Source: CAZKCI01 sp964551475 (GTDB lineage: Bacteria; Auribacterota; Erginobacteria; Erginobacterales; CAZKCI01). From it: 64,000 bases of DNA. Position 1 is the stretch's first letter. Every line of letters starts with the position of its first letter. A program made the position numbers and the translations under genes. The stretch covers positions 37,906-101,905 of the forward strand of contig CAZKCI010000004.1 in assembly GCA_964551475.1 (NCBI GenBank), in the 5' to 3' direction. The notes below the pieces were generated by a model that saw only the letters and a program-made list of their open reading frames with translations, made no database searches and was not told where the DNA came from. This document shows, one piece after another, positions 16,029 to 24,986 of this stretch.

Positions 16029-18151
16029 CCCTGTGGGAGGGGCATTCTTGCCCCGATTCCGAGCAGCCCCACATCTTTCACTCTCAGATTGAGTCCCCGG
16101 ATCGTCAACGGCGGGATACCCGAGGGCGGGGCATTGTTCCTCCCTGAAGGCGGGACGGACTTCAGCGCGGCGGAAAGGACCAGGATCGGGCCGATGATTT
16201 GAGCCTCCCCGTCAGTGACCAGAGTCAAACGCGTAAGCCCGCTCGCGGGGACCTCGAAGATTTGCCAGGACCAGCGATAGGATAGCTCTGTCTCGCTCCT
16301 CTCCTTGCCATTCTCCACGAGGAAACGAGCGGGGCCTTCGGATCGGACAGAGAAGAGCAGGCTCAAGTGCGAACTGCTAGTCACCACCGCCAGGACGTTA
16401 TACTCAGCCTCCCACCGCCCTTTCGTCAGAACGGCGAAAGGCGCCTCGCCAAGAAGATCACGGCGATTGACCGACTCGACGATCTCATTCCGCGCACTGG
16501 TCCAGCGTAGGTCATCCGATTTGAAATAGAAAGGCCTCCGCACCGCTTCCAGGTCCCAGGCCGTCCCCGAGGGCATGTCGTAGAAAGATCGGCATTCGGC
16601 GCGGTATTCGGACTCGTCGGCCTTCTCCCATCGGACGAACTGGCGGGGGTCGTTCCTTATCTCCCCGGTCTCGAAATGGCGGAGATAGAGGCGGGGCATC
16701 AGAGTCCGGTAGAGCGACCAGGGGAATCCGTTCTCCAGCGTGTAGACGGGCGCGGGTTCGAGCTCGTCGTAGACGCCGCCCACCACGTCCCGGAACTGGG
16801 GGTAGGAGACGAAGACGGGTGCGGAGAGCTCACCGCTCTTCAGGCGGCCGTGGAGGTCGAAGATGTCCTCGAGGCCGTAGCGGGTGAGGTAAGCCTCTTC
16901 CGGGTCGTAGCGGATCCCCTGTTCGACGGCGCGGACGTTCAAAACAGCCGCCAGAGCTAATGCGCTCAGCCAGAGAACCCCCCATCCCCGCTTCGCCGCC
17001 AGAACGCGCGCCGTAAAAATTCCCAGGGCCACCAGGAGGAGGGCGACCAGCGGGCGGTTGTAGTAGGTGTGCTGGTGGAGTATGTCGTTCCCCTCGGGGA
17101 GAAGGATGCCCCCGGCGAAGATGATCGCGAGCACACAGAAGAGAATCATCCTCCCCGCCCCTCTCCAGGCGCGCAGAGCCAGGACAGTCCCCAGGAGAGC
17201 CGCGCCCGAGCCGGCGGCCAGTGCGATCCGGATCGGCGTCCTCGGCGGCGGCTCGCCGAACGTATAGGCGAAGATGTCGAGCGTGTTGAGCGCGAGGTAG
17301 CGGAGGTTGCGGGCGATGAGAGAGAGCGGATCGCTTGCGGAGGCGGCCTTGATCGCGGCGAAGGGCGCGCGCCGGTCCGGGCTGATCACCGAGGGAAGGA
17401 CGTCGACATAGAGCCAGACGGAGACGCCGGCGAGGAGGAGAAGGGCCAGGGCGAGCGGCCAGCGGACGCCCTTGAGCCAGTGCCAGGAGAAGAGGGCGAT
17501 GAGAAGGGCCGGGACAAGGAAGAAGATGTATTCGTCGGTGAAACAACCCAGCGCGAAGAGGGCGATGGCGCCGAGAACGGCCGCCGAAGAGCGGAGACGT
17601 CCGCGGGAGCGCAGCGAGAGCAGGAGAGCCAGGATGCCGAGGATCTGCAGCGTGGCGAAGTCCTTGGCGTAGCGGATGGGAGCGTGGTGGCCGACCAGGA
17701 CCTCCGTGGTGACGAGCCAGAACGATCCCGCGACGAGCCCCGGCCCCCACTCCCCCGTCCACTGGCGGACGAGGAGCGCGATCATCAACCCGATCAGGAA
17801 AACGCACAGCAGGTTGACCGGGAACCAGAGGAAGGGGCCGAAACGATAGTACAGATGCGCGTAGAGGCGGGGGGTCAAGACCTCGAAGAACTGGGCGAAC
17901 TGGCGCTGGCGGTACTCGGTGTCGGAGGCGCGCCAGACGAAGGCCTTGCGCCAGTCGAACTCGGAGAGAGAAGAACTCAAAGGCCCCCCGGAGATCCCGT
18001 TCTCCAAGGCGTAGTAGCGGAGCCGCGCGATCTGGGGCGTCGCTACGCGGACCGGGAGGGAGACAAGGAAGACGAGAAGGAGGGCGAGCATCCCCAGCGA
18101 GAAGACGAGAACGGGAGCAGAGAGATGTCTATCGCGATTCACTGAGCGCAT
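16016..18151 (-). CDS. GT-C type membrane protein with C-terminal beta-rich domain
   Basis: The start ATG at 18151 is chosen because residues upstream in the open frame (to 18355) are coded by a TGTGGGAG repeat and the end of the next gene; the protein then opens with MRSVNRDRHLS and a membrane helix. There are about a dozen hydrophobic segments to residue ~430, a soluble part, and a beta-rich C-terminal domain (GRWEAEYNVLAVV, FEVPASGLTRLTLVTDG). It is a clear paralog of 51065-53170 (RSFYDMPSGTAWDL against ASFVDLPARKWHDL). The last 40 or so residues have no counterpart there: they end RMPLPQGNSN, coded by a TGTGGGAG repeat and an ACTGATN array, so the C-terminus appears to have been extended by repeat insertion. 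Function: transfer of a lipid-linked sugar, inferred from topology only. Confidence 0.7.
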   Translation of the reverse strand: MRSVNRDRHLSAPVLVFSLGMLALLLVFLVSLPVRVATPQIARLRYYALENGISGGPLSSSLSEFDWRKAFVWRASDTEYRQRQFAQFFEVLTPRLYAHLYYRFGPFLWFPVNLLCVFLIGLMIALLVRQWTGEWGPGLVAGSFWLVTTEVLVGHHAPIRYAKDFATLQILGILALLLSLRSRGRLRSSAAVLGAIALFALGCFTDEYIFFLVPALLIALFSWHWLKGVRWPLALALLLLAGVSVWLYVDVLPSVISPDRRAPFAAIKAASASDPLSLIARNLRYLALNTLDIFAYTFGEPPPRTPIRIALAAGSGAALLGTVLALRAWRGAGRMILFCVLAIIFAGGILLPEGNDILHQHTYYNRPLVALLLVALGIFTARVLAAKRGWGVLWLSALALAAVLNVRAVEQGIRYDPEEAYLTRYGLEDIFDLHGRLKSGELSAPVFVSYPQFRDVVGGVYDELEPAPVYTLENGFPWSLYRTLMPRLYLRHFETGEIRNDPRQFVRWEKADESEYRAECRSFYDMPSGTAWDLEAVRRPFYFKSDDLRWTSARNEIVESVNRRDLLGEAPFAVLTKGRWEAEYNVLAVVTSSSHLSLLFSVRSEGPARFLVENGKERSETELSYRWSWQIFEVPASGLTRLTLVTDGEAQIIGPILVLSAALKSVPPSGRNNAPPSGIPPLTIRGLNLRVKDVGLLGIGARMPLPQGNSN
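16031..16061. repeat. Half copy of the TGTGGGAG repeat, inside a coding region
   Basis: CTGTGGGAGGGGCATTCTTG and the following CCCCGATTCC match the left arm of the complete copy at 18191-18256. This copy lies within the last codons of the gene 16016-18151 and is translated as part of its tail. Confidence 0.7.
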
Positions 18152-18190
18152 CCCAAAAACCACAGGTTCCACGAGAAACAATGTGTTTAT

Positions 18191-18256
18191 TGTGGGAGGG
18201 GCATTCCTGCCCCGATCCGAGCCGATCCGGATCGCGGCGAGACGCCGCTCCCACAA
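18191..18256. repeat. TGTGGGAG-family palindromic repeat
   Basis: The ends TGTGGGAGGGGC and GCCGCTCCCACA are inverted, with inner words CCCGATCC and GGATCGCGGCGAGACG. Copies occur at 33224-33290 and 63920-63985. It fills the gap upstream of the gene starting at 18151. Confidence 0.8.
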
Positions 18257-18275
18257 ACCCGGCTTGACATAGCCA

Positions 18276-19700
18276 TCACCGGATCGCCAGAGCCGCCTTG
18301 GCCAGCCCCGCGAACTCCCGCCAGGACTTGATCTTCCGGATCCGGGAGAGGACATAGGCGGGGCGATAGTAGTAGGACCGGAAAAACTTTCTCTGCCACT
18401 CGTCCAGGAATTTCGAGTCCATCTCCGGGTTGTAGACGGGGATCTTCTCCAGGATTCCGGCGTCGCCGAGCGTGTATTCCCGCCAGTAGTCGACGCCGGT
18501 TTTCTTGACCAGCTCTTGGTAAAGCTCGGAGGGGGGCTGGGGGACGAACTTGTTCACCTGGACAAAGTCGCAGCCGAGCTCCAGGGCGAACCGCCGCGTC
18601 CTCTCCAGCCCCGCCCGGTCCTCGCCGGGGAGACCGACCATGAAGAAGCCGAGTGTCACGATCCCCTCCTCCCGCGACCAGCGCACCGCCTGGCGGATCG
18701 TCTCCAGGGGGATGTCCCGGTGGAAGCGCTTGAGCGTCTCGGGGTCGCCGGACTCGATGCCGAAGTTGATCTTGGTCAGACCCGTCCGCTTCATCGCCCT
18801 TAAGACCTCGCGGTCGACGCGGTCCGGGCGGGAGCGGATCGACCATTTGACCGAGAGGTTCTTCCGCCCGATCGCCGCGCAGATCGCCAGCACCCGCTCG
18901 CGGTTGAAGGTGAAGGTCTCGTCCTGGAAGAGGATCTCCCGGATCCCGAACTTCTTTTCGCACTCCTCCATCTCCGCCGCCACGTGCTCGGCGCTTCTGG
19001 CCTGGTAGCGCTTCCCGGGGACGTCGCAGTAGGCGCAGTGGAAGGGGCAGCCCAAGGCCGAGAGCATGACCGTGATCGGCCAGGACTGGGTCATCACGGT
19101 GGTGTAGCGGTCGTTGGGGAGGAGGTGGCGGGCGGGGAAGGGCACGTCCATGAGCGAAAGCTCGTCGGGGCGGGGAGGCGTGGCGAAGAACTCGCCCTCC
19201 TTCCGGAAACAGACGCCCGGGATGGAGGAGGGGTCCCCTCCCCCGGCTAGACATTCGAGAAGCTCGGGAAGCGTGCGCCACCCCTCGCCCGTCGCTCCGA
19301 AGTCGATCGCGGGATGGGTCATCACCTCGCGGGGATAGAGTGCCATCTGGGGTCCGCCGACAATCGTGGTCGCGCCCGCGAGAGTCTTGATCCCCGTGAT
19401 CCAGGAGAGGGCGGAGTGGAAGTTCTGGGTGTAGATGTTGAAGCAGACCGCCCGGGGATTGAACTCGCGCACCCGGGCGGCGGCCTCCTCGATGCTCAAC
19501 TTGAGGGCGTAGGCGTCGAGTATCCCCGCCTCGAAGCCGAGCTTCTCCAGGTGGGCGGCGAGATAGGCGAGCGCCATGTTGGGCAGGACATAGGCGGACT
19601 CCGCGTACTGCTTGGCCACCCGCTCGGTGTAGAGGTGCTCGGTCACCTCCTGCTTGGGATTGATGAAAAGGACCCGAATTTTCTTTCCGGACGTCGCCAT
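18276..19700 (-). CDS. B12-binding-type radical SAM protein
   Basis: The ATG at 19700 (MATSGKKIRVLFINPKQ) places the B12-like Rossmann domain at the very start; the alternative GTG at 19751 has no ribosome site. Residues 1-170 show the domain's marks (LPNMALAYLAAHLEKLG, TTIVGGPQMALYPREV, DFGATGEGWRTL). The radical SAM core has CPFHCAYC, then ILFQDETFTFNRERV and KINFGIESGDPETLKRF. The C-terminal part is of the kind seen in anaerobic Mg-protoporphyrin cyclase or hopanoid-modifying relatives. It is 124 bases upstream of the GT-C gene at 16016 in the same direction. The substrate is unknown; a lipid-linked sugar or lipid is plausible from context. Confidence 0.85.
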   Translation of the reverse strand: MATSGKKIRVLFINPKQEVTEHLYTERVAKQYAESAYVLPNMALAYLAAHLEKLGFEAGILDAYALKLSIEEAAARVREFNPRAVCFNIYTQNFHSALSWITGIKTLAGATTIVGGPQMALYPREVMTHPAIDFGATGEGWRTLPELLECLAGGGDPSSIPGVCFRKEGEFFATPPRPDELSLMDVPFPARHLLPNDRYTTVMTQSWPITVMLSALGCPFHCAYCDVPGKRYQARSAEHVAAEMEECEKKFGIREILFQDETFTFNRERVLAICAAIGRKNLSVKWSIRSRPDRVDREVLRAMKRTGLTKINFGIESGDPETLKRFHRDIPLETIRQAVRWSREEGIVTLGFFMVGLPGEDRAGLERTRRFALELGCDFVQVNKFVPQPPSELYQELVKKTGVDYWREYTLGDAGILEKIPVYNPEMDSKFLDEWQRKFFRSYYYRPAYVLSRIRKIKSWREFAGLAKAALAIR

Positions 19701-19803
19701 GCTCAAATCCCGCTTTCTCCCCCCGCTCGACTCTGCTATTGTCGCCGTCACCGGGAGGAAGGCATCCCGCTGACCGGGCGTGTTATCCTATTATACCAAT
19801 CAT

Positions 19804-19830
19804 AATCCGCGAAATCCGCGTAATCCGCGG
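19804..19830. repeat. Three tandem copies of a 9-base word (AATCCGCGN)
   Basis: AATCCGCGA, AATCCGCGT and AATCCGCGG follow each other in the divergent gap between 19700 and 19869. Just beside it, TATAAT is readable on the minus strand at 19790-19795, a possible -10 for the radical SAM gene, without a convincing -35. Confidence 0.55.
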
Positions 19831-19868
19831 CGGGGCAGGTTAGCCGTCCGCCGGCCGTCGGCAGACTG

Positions 19869-21500
19869 ATGCGCACACGGGATCATATCCTTCCCATCCT
19901 TTTCCTTGTCCTGCTCATGCTCTGTCTAGCCCTCCCCACGCTGGACTACGGCTACCTCCTGGAAGACTACAAATACCTACGGTCATACTCGCTCGAAGAG
20001 ATCGCCCACACCTTCCGCTCTCACTGGGAGCCTACGCTCGAGGAGACGAAGGGCTACCGCCCTCTTCACTCCGTCCAGTACGCCTTCTTCCACTGGCTGA
20101 TCGGCGGGGACGCGGTCGCCAACCACCTCCTCGCCGCCGCCTTGATGGTCTCCGGCGTCCTCCTCCTCTACCTCTTCGCCCTCCGCTGTTGCGGCGACAT
20201 CCGCCCGGCCTTCTGGGCCGCCTTCCTCTACCCCTGCCTGGGGATGAACGCCTGGCAGATCTCCTGGCTGGTCAACCGCCAGCACCTCCTGCAGATCAAC
20301 CTGAGCCTCCTCGTCCTGATCTTCTTCGACCGTCACCTCCGCTCCCGGAGAATCGGACCCTGGCTCATGGCATTCCTCTCCTTCATTCTCAACCTCCTGC
20401 TCAAGGAGGAAGCGGCAACGCTCCCCCTGATCCTGGCGGCCTACGGATTCCTGATCGCCGGGAGTTCGTTCCGTCGTTTGATCAAAAGCCTCCTCCCCTT
20501 CTTCCTCGCCCTCGCCGCCTTCACGGCCGTACGGACGGCCGTGATCAGAGACCTGCCCGCTTTCAACCAGCATCCTCCGCCCCTGCCCCTGACTCCCGGG
20601 TTCGTCCTCAGGGAATACGGCCGGGCGGTCCTCGCCACGCTGGTGCAGACCTGCGGCGTCCACGACCCCGGCCACGAGGACTTCCCCATTTACGGCGGCG
20701 GTCTCTCCCGGGACCGTGACTATCTCGCCGCCGGCGCCCTGGCCGTACTCCTCCTGATCGGGAGCGGAACGATCGGCCGCGCGGGACGGCCCGCGGACAG
20801 GAGGACCTTCGCCTTCGGCGCGGCGGTCGTCGGCCTCGGGTCCCTCCTGGTGGCCGTCTGGTATCGGAACAACCGCCTCTACGTCAGCTCGATCGGGATC
20901 GCCCTGATCGGCGGCGTCCTGGCGGGAGGCGCTTTCCGCTCGCTCGGCCGATCTGCGGGCGGTCTCCGACGCAGGATGGCGGCCGCGGCGGCCGCCGCCT
21001 GCTTCCTGGCCTACCTGGGCTTGAACCTCCTGAGCTTCCTCGAGCTTGAGGTCGCCCTCCGCCCGGATGGCCGCCTGGCCCGAATCTGGGACACCTGGGC
21101 CTTCGACGAGTACGCCGCCTGGATGAAGCCGGAACAGACGGCGATCCTCCGGAACCGGATTCTCTCCCGTCCCGACCTCCGGGCGCCGCTGGAGAAAAAC
21201 CCCCGCCTGGCGGAGGAGCTGGGCCGGGAGGGGGCGCGGCGGTCGGAGGAGCTCGCCCGACGGGACCCGGGGCGGGCGGGGGACCCGGTCTACAACCAGG
21301 AGGCGCTCCATCTCTTGAGCCGGGCCGTCGTCCTCGATCCGCGATCGGCCGAGGCGCGCAACGCCCTGGGCGCCCTCCTCCTCCGCCAGGGACAGAGGGA
21401 GGGGGCGATCGGCCAGTTTACCGAGGCCCTCCGCCTCCGCCCGGGTTTTGCCGAGGCAAGGGCCAACCTGGAACGCGCCCTCGGCTCGCCATCAAATTAA
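19869..21500 (+). CDS. GT-C type membrane protein with C-terminal TPR repeats
   Basis: A 543-residue protein. About ten hydrophobic segments to residue ~395 follow an N-terminal signal anchor; the first luminal loop has YGYLLEDYKYLRSY, with acidic residues where GT-C enzymes hold the catalytic Asp/Glu, and WLVNRQHLLQINLSLLVL recalls TMTC-like mannosyltransferases. The C-terminal 65 residues carry TPR units (LLSRAVVLDPRSAEARNALG and AIGQFTEALRLRPGFAEARAN). This architecture, membrane GT followed by TPR, is that of the TMTC/O-mannosyltransferase type, so protein or lipid glycosylation is possible. It stands alone on the plus strand between two minus-strand blocks. Confidence 0.72.
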   Translation: MRTRDHILPILFLVLLMLCLALPTLDYGYLLEDYKYLRSYSLEEIAHTFRSHWEPTLEETKGYRPLHSVQYAFFHWLIGGDAVANHLLAAALMVSGVLLLYLFALRCCGDIRPAFWAAFLYPCLGMNAWQISWLVNRQHLLQINLSLLVLIFFDRHLRSRRIGPWLMAFLSFILNLLLKEEAATLPLILAAYGFLIAGSSFRRLIKSLLPFFLALAAFTAVRTAVIRDLPAFNQHPPPLPLTPGFVLREYGRAVLATLVQTCGVHDPGHEDFPIYGGGLSRDRDYLAAGALAVLLLIGSGTIGRAGRPADRRTFAFGAAVVGLGSLLVAVWYRNNRLYVSSIGIALIGGVLAGGAFRSLGRSAGGLRRRMAAAAAAACFLAYLGLNLLSFLELEVALRPDGRLARIWDTWAFDEYAAWMKPEQTAILRNRILSRPDLRAPLEKNPRLAEELGREGARRSEELARRDPGRAGDPVYNQEALHLLSRAVVLDPRSAEARNALGALLLRQGQREGAIGQFTEALRLRPGFAEARANLERALGSPSN

Positions 21501-21662
21501 ACTACGAATTGCGCGAATTTGGCCCGACTGGGCTCGCGGGAAGATATCCGCGAATTGGCACGAAGGGGCGGGTCGGCCCTATTCGTGCTCATTCGTGAAA
21601 ATTCGTGGATGTCAGTCGCCGGGCCAGCCAGGCTGAATTCGCGTAATTCGCGAAATTCGTAG
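21501..21662. repeat. Palindromic element of ATTCG/CGAAT words between convergent genes
   Basis: Outer arms ACTACGAATTGCGCGAATTT (21501-21520) and, inverted, AATTCGCGAAATTCGTAGT at the right end; the inner part has ATTCGTG words in tandem (ATTCGTGCTC, ATTCGTGAAA, ATTCGTGG). It directly follows the TAA stops of both convergent genes (21500 plus, 21665 minus). No coding potential. Confidence 0.75.
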
Positions 21663-21664
21663 TT

Positions 21665-22423
21665 TTATTCAGCCGAGGCCGGAGAGGCGCGCAGAGCGCG
21701 CTTAAGGCGGGGGAAAGAGAAGAGGATGTGGAGGATGACGCCGGGGATCCGGCGGGGCGGCATTCCCCGGGACTGGTTGGGGCGGGGGGTGGCGACCACC
21801 TCCACCTCCCGGAAGCGGGCGCCGCGGGAGAGCATCCGGAGGGTGATCTCGGCGTTGATCAGGTCGCGGAAGACCAGCTCCTCCGAGGCGATCGCCTGGG
21901 CCAGCTCGCGGCGGAAAAGGCGCAGGCCGCTGTCGATGTCGCGAACCCGGACGCCGAAGTAGCGGCTGACGAGAAAGCTGAAGACCCTCGTCATCAGCCG
22001 ACGATACCACTGGTCGCGGCGGCTCACCTTGACGGCGACGATCAGGTCGGCGTCCTGCCGGCGCGCCGCCAGCTTCCAGAAATCCTCCGGGCGGAACTTC
22101 CCCCCCGTGTCGCTGAAGAGCACCCACTCCCGGCGGGGGAGTCTCAAGGCGTCGAGGAGAGCGCGCTTGTAGCCCTTGCGCTCCGCCCCCTGGACCAGAC
22201 GGATGGGAAGGCGCGCGGCGAGGTCCTTCAGAATTTTGCTCGTGCCGTCGCGGGACCCGTCCTCGGCCACGATCAGCTCCGAGCCGGGAACCTTCTCCAC
22301 CACCGCCCGGTAGAACCCCTCCACCTCTTTCGCGATCGTCTCCGCCTCGTTATAGGCGATCAGGATGACGGAGACGGGAGACGGCGCCGCCGCAGATTCT
22401 GTCCCGCCGGGGACGGTGATCAT
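21665..22423 (-). CDS. GT2 family glycosyltransferase (dolichyl/polyprenyl-phosphate sugar synthase type)
   Basis: ATG at 22423 overlaps the TGA of the preceding gene (ATGA). The 252-residue protein has the GT2 fold: VSVILIAYNEAETI, VAEDGSRDGTSKIL with the nucleotide-binding Asp, LFSDTGGKFRPEDFWKL at the metal-binding position, and RDIDSGLRLFRREL, which is characteristic of enzymes that load a sugar on polyprenyl phosphate. It lacks C-terminal membrane helices, as in DPM1-like enzymes. It is the last gene of the 29279-21665 operon and could make a donor for the GT-C enzymes around it (inference). Confidence 0.82.
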   Translation of the reverse strand: MITVPGGTESAAAPSPVSVILIAYNEAETIAKEVEGFYRAVVEKVPGSELIVAEDGSRDGTSKILKDLAARLPIRLVQGAERKGYKRALLDALRLPRREWVLFSDTGGKFRPEDFWKLAARRQDADLIVAVKVSRRDQWYRRLMTRVFSFLVSRYFGVRVRDIDSGLRLFRRELAQAIASEELVFRDLINAEITLRMLSRGARFREVEVVATPRPNQSRGMPPRRIPGVILHILFSFPRLKRALRASPASAE

Positions 22424-23925
22424 GAGCGGGCCTCCGCCGCGGCATCCCCGACGCACCGCGCCGGAGCGGCTGAACTGAGGATGGAAGCACGGGGGGGAGC
22501 GAATATTTCGGGGGAAACCCGCCCCCGGGAAGATGAGCAATACGGGGCCTGGAGAGCGTAGGAGATGTTAGCCGCGATATCGATGATGGACATCTTTCCG
22601 GGGAGACGCTGGGGCTGGACCGGTTTCCCCGCAAAAAGCAGCGGCACCCGTTCTTCGGCGGGATGGAGGATGAAGGAGTGCTCCCCGATGTGCAGCCCAT
22701 GGTCGGAGGAAACGACGAACAGGGTATCGTCGAACAACCCGTTCTCCCTCAGCCAGCCGAAAAATTCCTCGAGGAGGCGGTCAAGATGCCGGAGGGCTTC
22801 CTTCATCTGCCGGGAGTAACTCCCCCAGGCATGTCCGCAGTAGTCCACCTCGCTCAGATCGACCACCCACAGCCGGACGTCGTCCCGATGGCGAAGGAGA
22901 TCGTCCCGGAGCCGCCCCAGCAGCCAGGCGTCGGCGTTCCGGTAGCCGCGTTCCACCAGCGAGACCACGGTCACCGCCCAGGAGGGGCGGGAGAAATGCC
23001 GCACGTGCATACTGCCGTAGAGACGGGCGGGGACAATGTCCGGAAGCGCCTGGACGCGAATCTCCCGGCCGGAGTTGTTGTTGAGCACCCCGTGGCGGGC
23101 GGGCTCCGCGCCGGTCAGGATGCTGGCGAAAGCGGGATTGGTGAGGGCGCGGTAGACGGTGTAGGCCCCGCCGGCGGCGGCGGCCGATTCCTTCTCCAGC
23201 GCCTTCAAAAAGGGCGGGGAGACGGAATCGAACGCCCGCTGGCTGAGCCCGTCGATGTTGAGGAGCATGGCCCGCCGGCAGAAGGGGGCGGGGGAGACGG
23301 TGTGGCGGGTCTCGGGAATGAACCCCCGCTTCCGGAAGCGCCGGACGAAGAGGGCGGCGGCGAGGAGGGCGAGGAGGAAGACCAGGGAAGCGAGATCGCG
23401 GAAGGGGTCGAGCGTGGTCGCGGCGGTGACGATGAAAAGCTGGTACAGGATCGTCAGGGGCAGGGACAGGGTGGTGGGCGCGATGATGACGAACGAATTG
23501 AGGTACATCCGCAGGGGGATCATCGGGGAACGGGCGGCCAGGGCCATGGGACAGCCCATGAAGACGATCTGGACGGCCGAGGTCAGGGCGAACATCCAGA
23601 GCAAATGCACCCCCGCCCCTCCCGGGGAGCGGCTCGCGAGCAGCCAGGCCAGCCCCGTGACGCAGAAAGGAACGAGCAGGGGATGGAAGTCCGCCGCCCG
23701 GAGGAGCAGGTAGAGGAGGGCGGCGAGGAGCAGGGCGGCGGGCAGACGCGGGGCGAAGGCGGGGAAGAGGCGGGCAGAGGCCGCTCCCGGGAAGCGCGCG
23801 GCGATCCGCCAGAGGACCAGGTAGAAAGCGGCGGAGGCGGGCAGGAAGGTGTCCATGGTATTGAAAAAATACATCACCCGGACCGCCCCATCCTCCAGGC
23901 GATGGCCGGCCGCGCTTTTCGTCAT
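22420..23925 (-). CDS. Membrane alkaline-phosphatase-superfamily protein (type I phosphodiesterase/sulfatase-like)
   Basis: The ATG at 23925 overlaps the upstream TGA. Of 501 residues, the first ~230 hold several membrane segments, and the rest is a catalytic domain with AMLLNIDGLSQRAFD (metal-ligand Asp), ALTNPAFASILTG (Thr as nucleophile), VVDLSEVDYCGHAWGS and SSDHGLHIGEHSFILH. The pattern is closer to nucleotide pyrophosphatase/phosphodiesterases and phosphoglycerol-type enzymes than to formylglycine sulfatases. In the operon it lies between a radical SAM gene and a GT2 gene, so it may add or remove a phosphate-linked substituent on the glycan outside the membrane (inference). Confidence 0.75.
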   Translation of the reverse strand: MTKSAAGHRLEDGAVRVMYFFNTMDTFLPASAAFYLVLWRIAARFPGAASARLFPAFAPRLPAALLLAALLYLLLRAADFHPLLVPFCVTGLAWLLASRSPGGAGVHLLWMFALTSAVQIVFMGCPMALAARSPMIPLRMYLNSFVIIAPTTLSLPLTILYQLFIVTAATTLDPFRDLASLVFLLALLAAALFVRRFRKRGFIPETRHTVSPAPFCRRAMLLNIDGLSQRAFDSVSPPFLKALEKESAAAAGGAYTVYRALTNPAFASILTGAEPARHGVLNNNSGREIRVQALPDIVPARLYGSMHVRHFSRPSWAVTVVSLVERGYRNADAWLLGRLRDDLLRHRDDVRLWVVDLSEVDYCGHAWGSYSRQMKEALRHLDRLLEEFFGWLRENGLFDDTLFVVSSDHGLHIGEHSFILHPAEERVPLLFAGKPVQPQRLPGKMSIIDIAANISYALQAPYCSSSRGRVSPEIFAPPRASILSSAAPARCVGDAAAEARS

Positions 23926-24986
23926 CCGAGCACCCGGTATTTGAGAAAGTGCATCAGGGGAAAATGGATCATCGGCTCCCAATAGCATATATACATGGAT
24001 TGTTCACACCGGCGGCAGCTTGTCAAACTATCCTGGAGGCGGTGGTAACGACGCCTCCCCTCGGGACGGCCGAACTCCTCGATGTCGAGCTCGCTTTCCC
24101 AGCCGGTGGCGATCATGCACGGAGAGACGAAGCCGTGGGCGTTGGCTTCCAGGAAGAAGAAGGGGAGGCGGCAGCGGGGATGGATGGGGGGGCAGCTCAG
24201 GCGTCCGCGGAAATAGTCCGGTATCCGCTTCAGGTAGTAGCGGCTGTTGACGACATGGGGGGCGGCCAGGCACTCGCCGATGAATTCCTCCACCTCCCTG
24301 TCGTCCGTCCGGTTGAAGTCGATCTCCTCCGGCGCGCTCGCCGCGCCGGGGAAGTCGAAGTGGCGGTTCACCGGCTGGATCTTGATCAGGACCCCCCGGG
24401 CGCGAGCGAGCGCGACCGCCGCCCGGGCCTGGGCGACCGCCCCGGGAAAGAGAACGGCGTTGAGCACGATCCTGATCCCGGGGGCGTTTCCCCGCAGGCA
24501 GTCGATCGCCGCCAGCGCGGCGGCCTGGCATCCCGCCCGCCCCCGGACCTGATCGTGCCAGGACGCTTCGCCGTCCAGGCTGATCGAGATCTCGTGCAGG
24601 CCGGCCGCGGAGAGGCGGCGGCAGCGCTCCGAGTCGACCAAGAGCCCGTTGGAGACCAGGTGGACGTAGGGGATCCGCGCGGCGGCGTAGGCGATCATCC
24701 GCTCGATCTCCGGGACCAGCAGGGGCTCGCCCCCGCTGAAAGAGAAGTAGCAGCAGCCGGGGGTCACCGCGTCGATGAGCCGGGCCGCCTGTTCGTAGGC
24801 GAGCGACCGCCGCTCGGGGTCGCGCCAGATCGAGCACATCCGGCAGCTCAAGTTGCAGGCGCTGGTGGTGAAGAGGCCGACCGCCATCGGCGGCGGGCGC
24901 CCCCCCCCGTAATACCGGAGGTGCCAGTTCAGGGCGTGGCGGCCGATGGCGAACAGGCGCCGACAGGAAAGAGCCGGCTTTCTCAT
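23922..24986 (-). CDS. Radical SAM/SPASM-domain protein
   Basis: ATG at 24986 overlaps the upstream gene's TGA; the long upstream frame to 25262 is only antisense-like extension. 354 residues. The radical SAM motif is CNLSCRMC near residue 43, followed by FSFSGGEPLLVPEIERM and LHEISISLDGEASWHDQV. The C-terminal part carries further cysteines (CRLPFFFLEANAHGFVSPC, SLTSCRRCEQSMYIC) fitting one or two auxiliary clusters of the SPASM or twitch type. Such proteins modify peptides or dehydrogenate alcohols on sugars. It is one of four radical SAM genes in this operon. Confidence 0.85.
   Translation of the reverse strand: MRKPALSCRRLFAIGRHALNWHLRYYGGGRPPPMAVGLFTTSACNLSCRMCSIWRDPERRSLAYEQAARLIDAVTPGCCYFSFSGGEPLLVPEIERMIAYAAARIPYVHLVSNGLLVDSERCRRLSAAGLHEISISLDGEASWHDQVRGRAGCQAAALAAIDCLRGNAPGIRIVLNAVLFPGAVAQARAAVALARARGVLIKIQPVNRHFDFPGAASAPEEIDFNRTDDREVEEFIGECLAAPHVVNSRYYLKRIPDYFRGRLSCPPIHPRCRLPFFFLEANAHGFVSPCMIATGWESELDIEEFGRPEGRRRYHRLQDSLTSCRRCEQSMYICYWEPMIHFPLMHFLKYRVLG

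Noticed and set aside
21501..21662. Small RNA gene or riboswitch
   Set aside because: It folds, but its arms belong to the palindromic word elements and it lies between convergent gene ends, not upstream of a gene.
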